Notes under the pieces: generated by a model
What the model saw: the letters and a program-made list of their open reading frames with translations, nothing else
What the model was told of the DNA's origin: nothing
Database searches by the model: none
Assembly: GCA_034932485.1 (NCBI GenBank)
Contig: JAYFOQ010000021.1
Span: forward strand, 254,048-318,047
Direction: 5' to 3'
DNA length: 64,000 bases
Origin: Gordonibacter sp034932485
GTDB taxonomy: Bacteria; Actinomycetota; Coriobacteriia; Coriobacteriales; Eggerthellaceae
Position numbers and translations under genes: made by a program
In this document: positions 59,898 through 64,000 of the stretch, one piece after another
Position numbering within the stretch: position 1 is the first letter of the stretch
Layout: every line of letters starts with the position of its first letter

Positions 59898-61511
59898 CTA
59901 CGCTGATCCGGGTATGACCATCATTGCTACCGTAAGGATGACAGCGCAGACCACGCCGAGGATGATAAACAGCTTGCCGCCGAACTTGAGCCAAGTAGAA
60001 TACTCAATCTTCGCTAATGCCAAACCACCCATGATAGCGCCGCTTGTCGGGGTGAACAGGTTCACCAAGCCGTTGCCAGCGCTGAAGATCATGATCATGA
60101 CGTCGGTGGAGAAGCCCAGCGAATTCGCCAAGGGACCCATGATAGGCATGGAAACCGTAGCCATGCCGGACGACGACGGGATCAGGAACGACAGCACAAT
60201 GTAGAGCAGGAACGACAGCGGTGCGAAGATGATGGCCGACAGGCCGTTCAAGGCATTCGCCGCATTGTTCAAGATCCACATGTCAAGACCGGTCTCACCC
60301 ATGAGCACCGTGATGGAGCGGGCAAGAGCGATAATCAGCACAACGCTCATCATGTCGGCGCAGCCGTTGATGAATGCCTTTACAAAGCGACTCTCGGAGA
60401 CGCCACCAATGATGCCGATGACAATAGCCATGATAAGGAACCACGTAGAAGCCTCATCGAAGTACCACTGGCCCAGCGGAAGACCAGTAAGAATAGCAGA
60501 CCAACCTGGAGCAACTTCTTCTTCGGTCGTAACCGTACCGGAAATATCACCACTGAAAGCAATCTCGCCGCCAACTTTATTGTCGGTCCATGCAGTAGAG
60601 ATATCCTCACCTGTAACCTGCGTGGTCACTTCCTCAACCTGTGCACCCGCATTGAAGAAGTCGATGTTGAAGTCGCCCCAAGGAATGAAGCCGATAATCA
60701 TTACGACGAACGTAAGACCAAACACCGTAAGCGCCGCCTTCTGACGACCGGTCATAGTCTTATCGCCCTTTGGGCTAGCCTCAGCAATAATAGCTTCCTG
60801 TTGAGCCTCGCCGAACTCAGCTTTCATTTCTTCTTGCTCTTGCAGTGACAGAATAGTGGAACCCTTGTTTGCCTTAACCTTCTTGGCATAACGCATAACA
60901 AATACGATAGAAATAGCCAACGTAACCAACCAGAGTATAACGCCCAGCATAATAATGGTTCCCTGATTGATAACAAGGCCCGAACTAGATAGCGAGTCCA
61001 CAGCAGCACCAACGGCGAACGGGTTTACCGTCGAGCCTAGCACACCACAACCGGCACCCAGCAAAACCACAGCGGCACCAACGACACTATCGAAGCCTGC
61101 CGCAACCATGGTGGCTGCTAAAAGCAAGTAAAACGGTACGGTCTCTTCACACATACCGTACGTCGTACCGCCGATGGAGAAGATGAACATCAAGATAGGA
61201 ATAAGGATAAGCTCGTTGCCCTTCAGCTTCTTCACCAGCGCTGCGATGCCTGCATCGAGCGCACCCGTCTCGGTAACAATTCCTAAAAAGCCACCAAGAA
61301 TCAGTACGAACAAACAGACGGGAAGTGCATCGGTAAAGCCTTTGACAGGTGCCGTTGCAACATTAGCCAACGTTGCGCCCTTTACACCTTCCACACCCAT
61401 TGCACCCATGGCAACCGTAATAATCGCCAAAGCGATAAGCATGATAAGCAAAATAGTGAACGAAGAAATTGAACGCTTCTTTTTGCTTTTTTCCTTTATT
61501 TTCTCGGTCAT
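59898..61511 (-). CDS. arcD: YfcC-family arginine/ornithine antiporter of the ADI operon
   Basis: A 537-residue membrane protein with about twelve helices of the YfcC/ion-transporter superfamily: LPVCLFVLILGGFLGIVTETGA, GGTTYGMCEETVPFYLL, PFAVGAAVDSLSSSG and SFLIPSSSGMATVSMPIMGPLA. In this context it most likely exchanges arginine for ornithine. An about 50-residue loop at about 288-336 (Glu/Thr/Gly-rich) breaks the middle of the protein. ATG 61511 follows AAGGAGGG. It is last in the arcA-arcB-arcC-arcD order. Symbol given by context, because ArcD itself is another family. Confidence 0.85.
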   Translation of the reverse strand: MTEKIKEKSKKKRSISSFTILLIMLIALAIITVAMGAMGVEGVKGATLANVATAPVKGFTDALPVCLFVLILGGFLGIVTETGALDAGIAALVKKLKGNELILIPILMFIFSIGGTTYGMCEETVPFYLLLAATMVAAGFDSVVGAAVVLLGAGCGVLGSTVNPFAVGAAVDSLSSSGLVINQGTIIMLGVILWLVTLAISIVFVMRYAKKVKANKGSTILSLQEQEEMKAEFGEAQQEAIIAEASPKGDKTMTGRQKAALTVFGLTFVVMIIGFIPWGDFNIDFFNAGAQVEEVTTQVTGEDISTAWTDNKVGGEIAFSGDISGTVTTEEEVAPGWSAILTGLPLGQWYFDEASTWFLIMAIVIGIIGGVSESRFVKAFINGCADMMSVVLIIALARSITVLMGETGLDMWILNNAANALNGLSAIIFAPLSFLLYIVLSFLIPSSSGMATVSMPIMGPLANSLGFSTDVMIMIFSAGNGLVNLFTPTSGAIMGGLALAKIEYSTWLKFGGKLFIILGVVCAVILTVAMMVIPGSA

Positions 61512-61618
61512 TGGAGACCCTCCTTATAAGAGGTTCAAGGTCGGATAGTTGGCGAACGAGAAACTGCAATGAATCGAGCGGAAGCATAACCGTCCAATCC
61601 ACAGATACCCCTTTTGGA

Positions 61619-61644
61619 GGGCGACTCACATACCTGAGTCGCCC
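61619..61644. terminator. hairpin between arcC and arcD
   Basis: GGGCGACTCA pairs perfectly with TGAGTCGCCC around a 6-nt loop in the 201-bp gap. It may lower arcD expression relative to arcC or stabilise the mRNA end. Confidence 0.6.
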
Positions 61645-61712
61645 CGCCACAGATCCCCCACATCCCTAGCTACACAACAATCGTACAGCCGAAATGCAAG
61701 GTACTACAAAAA

Positions 61713-62669
61713 CTACTCAGCCGTAATAATCGTGCCCGTCTCACCCTTAAGACCAGCTGCGGCGCACTCAAGACTCGTGATAAGCGCGCTACCACCAGGA
61801 TGCTGCTCCACAAACTCGATGCAAGCCTCCACCTTCGGCAACATACTACCTGGAGCGAACTGCCCGTCAGCGATATGCTTTTTGGCTTCCGCGATCGTCA
61901 TGGAGTTCAATGCTTCCTGGTCAGGCTTACCGAAATTGACGCACACTTTCTCCACAGCCGTAAGAATAACCAGCATGTCGGCCTTAAAGTCTGCAGCCAA
62001 CTTGGCGCTGGAGCGATCCTTGTCGATAACGGCCGGAACACCATGGTAGGAGTCGTCGCGCTCTATAACCGGAACGCCGCCGCCACCCGTGGACACCACA
62101 ATGTAGCCGTCATCCATGAGGTCTTTGATGGCGTCAAACTCCACAATGCGCTGAGGCTTCGGGGAAGCAACAACCATACGCCAGCCACGCCCTGCGTCTT
62201 CCTTAAACGTAAGGCCCGTCTCCTCGGCCTTAGCAAGCGCGGCTTCCTCGGACATGAACGCACCAACCGGCTTGGTGGGGTTTTGGAACGCCGGGTCTTC
62301 AGGATCAACGACAGTCTGCGTAACGATGCATGCCGTTGAACGCATGATTCCACGACGCTTCAGTTCGCCCAGGATTGCCTGAGAGAGCTGATAGCCGATG
62401 TAACCCTGCGACATAGCGCCGCACTCAGGAAACGGCATCTCGGGGGTCTTACCGTCATTGGCACTCGCATAAGCAAACGCATTGTTGATCATGCCAACCT
62501 GGGGACCATTGCCGTGAGAAACCACAACGTTGATGCCTTCAGCAACCATGTCTACGATATGCTCAGCCGTGTCCTTGACCAGCTGAAGCTGCTCCTGCGG
62601 CGTGTCGCCCAAGGCATTACCGCCCAAAGCTATGACAACGGACTTTCCTTCACCTTTTTGATAAGCCAT
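61713..62669 (-). CDS. arcC: carbamate kinase
   Basis: Converts carbamoyl phosphate and ADP to ATP, CO2 and ammonia, the energy step of arginine fermentation. The 318-residue protein has IALGGNALGDTPQEQLQLV, SHGNGPQVGMINNAF, GRGWRMVVASPKPQ and STGGGGVPVIE with DKDRSSAKLAADFKADMLVILTAVE. ATG 62669 follows GGGAGAGGAG. It lies 30 bp after arcB. Confidence 0.96.
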   Translation of the reverse strand: MAYQKGEGKSVVIALGGNALGDTPQEQLQLVKDTAEHIVDMVAEGINVVVSHGNGPQVGMINNAFAYASANDGKTPEMPFPECGAMSQGYIGYQLSQAILGELKRRGIMRSTACIVTQTVVDPEDPAFQNPTKPVGAFMSEEAALAKAEETGLTFKEDAGRGWRMVVASPKPQRIVEFDAIKDLMDDGYIVVSTGGGGVPVIERDDSYHGVPAVIDKDRSSAKLAADFKADMLVILTAVEKVCVNFGKPDQEALNSMTIAEAKKHIADGQFAPGSMLPKVEACIEFVEQHPGGSALITSLECAAAGLKGETGTIITAE

Positions 62670-62699
62670 AACGTACTCCTCTCCCTTTCCTTGCCGTGC

Positions 62700-63695
62700 T
62701 TAGGAAAGCGTGGCGTACATGACAGCCTTAATGGTGTGCATGCGGTTCTCGGCCTCGTCGAACACCTTGGACTGCTTGGACTCGAAGACCACGTCCTCGA
62801 CCTCCATCTCGGTGACACCGAAACGCTCGGCAATGTCAGCACCGGTGGTGGTGTTGGTGTCATGGAACGCCGGTAGGCAGTGCAGGAAGATAGCGGAAGG
62901 ATCGGCCATAGCCATAAGTTCAGCCGTTACACGATAAGCCTCGAGATCCTTGATGCGCTGCGCCCAAACCTCGTCAGGCTCGCCCATGGACACCCACACG
63001 TCGGTGTAGATGACATGAGCGCCCGTGCAGGCCTCTTTAACATCCTCAGTCAACGTGATGGTGCAGCCATTCTCAGCGGCGATAGGCGTACAGATCTCAA
63101 CGAGCTCGGCATCGGGCATGTTCTCTTTCGGGCCACAAGCCACAAAGTTCAGACCCAGCTTCGAGCACACTACCATGAGGGAACGAGCCACGTTGTTGGC
63201 AGCATCACCCATGAACACCAAGGTCTTACCCTTGATGTCGTAGTTGAAGTTCTCCTGCACGGTAAGGATGTCAGCAAGCATCTGCGTGGGATGCCATTCG
63301 GTGGTCAGACCGTTCCATACCGGCACGCCAGCGTTGGCACCCAAATCCTCGACGTCCGTCTGGGCATAGCCACGGAACTCGATACCGTCATAGAAACGAC
63401 CGAGTACGCGAGCCGTATCCTCAATGGACTCCTTCTTGCCCATCTGCGAGCTACCGGGATCAAGGTAGGTCACACCCATACCCAAGTCCATGGCACCAAC
63501 TTCAAATGCGCAACGCGTACGAGTCGAGGTCTTCTGGAACAGAAGAACAATATTCTTGCCTTCAAGATAACGATGGGGGGTACCCGTCAGTTTCAAGTTC
63601 TTAAACTCGCGGGACAGCTTCAGGAGGTACTCGATCTCCTCGGTCGTGAAGTCGAGAAGCCTCAGGAAATTGCGTCCGCTCAAGCTCGTGGGCAT
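62700..63695 (-). CDS. arcB: ornithine carbamoyltransferase, catabolic context
   Basis: Phosphorolysis of citrulline to ornithine and carbamoyl phosphate. The 331-residue protein has FQKTSTRTRCAFEVGA (carbamoyl phosphate site), GRFYDGIEFRG, TEWHPTQMLADI, DVWVSMGEP and HCLPAFHDTNT. ATG 63695 follows GAAAGGAA. Operon position between arcA and arcC identifies it as the deiminase-pathway enzyme; sequence alone does not separate ArcB from ArgF. Confidence 0.94.
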   Translation of the reverse strand: MPTSLSGRNFLRLLDFTTEEIEYLLKLSREFKNLKLTGTPHRYLEGKNIVLLFQKTSTRTRCAFEVGAMDLGMGVTYLDPGSSQMGKKESIEDTARVLGRFYDGIEFRGYAQTDVEDLGANAGVPVWNGLTTEWHPTQMLADILTVQENFNYDIKGKTLVFMGDAANNVARSLMVVCSKLGLNFVACGPKENMPDAELVEICTPIAAENGCTITLTEDVKEACTGAHVIYTDVWVSMGEPDEVWAQRIKDLEAYRVTAELMAMADPSAIFLHCLPAFHDTNTTTGADIAERFGVTEMEVEDVVFESKQSKVFDEAENRMHTIKAVMYATLS

Positions 63696-63801
63696 AATTG
63701 ATTCCTTTCGATTTGCTTGCCAAGTTTTCGATACAATTTTCTTGCTCTATAAAACGACGGGCGTCGCCAAGTTATAACCGCCCGCCCCTTTTCAGCCCGG
63801 G

Positions 63802-63843
63802 AGGGGCCTCGCTCCTGCAAGGTTCCCCTCCAAACTGGAAAGT
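63802..63843. terminator. hairpin between arcA and arcB
   Basis: GGAGGGG and CCCCTCC pair around a 28-nt loop in the 167-bp arcA-arcB gap. A second GGGCG/CGCCC pair with TTTTATAG downstream follows on the minus strand near 63740-63785. These may tune arcB expression or mRNA half-life. Confidence 0.5.
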
Positions 63844-63862
63844 CAGGATTGCAGCCAGGTGC

Positions 63863-64000
63863 TTAGTCCTCACGCACCAGCGGCATGCTCATGCAGCGTG
63901 GGCCACCACGACCGCGGGAGAGCTCGGCAGAAGGCATCTTAAGTACGGTGAGGCCCTTCTGCTCGAGAAGTGCGTTAGTCACGTCGTTGCGCTCGTAGAC
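63863..64000 (-). CDS. arcA: arginine deiminase, C-terminal part (cut by window end)
   Basis: The reverse strand from 64000 reads VYERNDVTNALLEKQGLTVL and continues SAELSRGRGGPRCMSMPLVRED before TAA at 63865-63863. This is the ArcA C-terminus with the active-site Cys in GGPRCMSMP. The enzyme hydrolyses arginine to citrulline and ammonia. About 45 residues are present. It is the first gene of the arcABCD order on the minus strand. Confidence 0.95.
   Translation of the reverse strand, partial: VYERNDVTNALLEQKGLTVLKMPSAELSRGRGGPRCMSMPLVRED

Overview
The window looks like part of a low-to-mid GC member of the Coriobacteriia (Eggerthellales). This is an inference from gene content and protein style: an arginine deiminase operon, a cytoplasmic DMSO-reductase-family molybdoenzyme, a Tat-exported lipoprotein-like flavin reductase beside a membrane-bound LuxR-type regulator, PAS/GGDEF proteins, and a T-box on a branched-chain amino acid gene. 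An asaccharolytic arginine fermenter such as Cryptobacterium fits best, but the sequence alone does not prove genus.

Layout. 1-5.9 kb: 5'-part of ilvD with its T-box leader, a PAS/GGDEF gene interrupted by an in-frame TGA, serC, and a membrane-anchored C39-like protein that lacks the expected catalytic Cys. 6.0-13.7 kb: a minus-strand cluster of molybdopterin oxidoreductase, four-cluster ferredoxin, GntP-type permease, NCS1-type permease and a zinc-ribbon peptide, with a LysR regulator upstream and a perfect CGCTGT-N11-ACAGCG operator candidate between regulator and enzyme. 13.8-17.8 kb: membrane LuxR regulator divergent from a Tat/lipobox FMN/FAD/Fe-S reductase. 17.9-34.2 kb: MBL hydrolase, EIIC-like permease, punA, a DUF559-like protein, prmC-prfA, trxB, msrAB, a MerR/MATE divergent pair with a textbook 19-bp-spacer MerR promoter, trxA, patatin, Kv-like channel, YbjQ and a CPA2 antiporter.

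34.4-49.5 kb: thrS, a zinc-ribbon membrane protein, then the minus-strand series tig-clpP-clpX-valS-GGDEF, a double Fe-S/CCG protein, tRNA-Leu, a NYN protein with two LOTUS-like domains, and tRNA-His and tRNA-Lys with clear promoters. 49.5-53.4 kb: a visibly GC-richer accessory stretch just after tRNA-Lys, beginning with a gene remnant and insertion-element-like direct repeats and carrying a flavodoxin-family protein and an ECF sigma/anti-sigma pair. 53.4-64 kb: degV and a DUF1836 regulator around an operator-bearing promoter, a CPA1 Na+/H+ antiporter, argS, a GC-rich GNAT gene, and the arginine deiminase operon arcA-arcB-arcC-arcD read on the minus strand, with arcA cut by the window end.

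Together the genes describe an anaerobe that gains ATP from arginine (ArcA, ArcB, ArcC, with ArcD exchanging arginine for ornithine), uses flavin and molybdenum reductases for exotic electron acceptors, and manages thiol/methionine oxidation (TrxA, TrxB, MsrAB) and Na+/H+/K+ balance. I saw no CRISPR array, prophage, rRNA or intact transposase.
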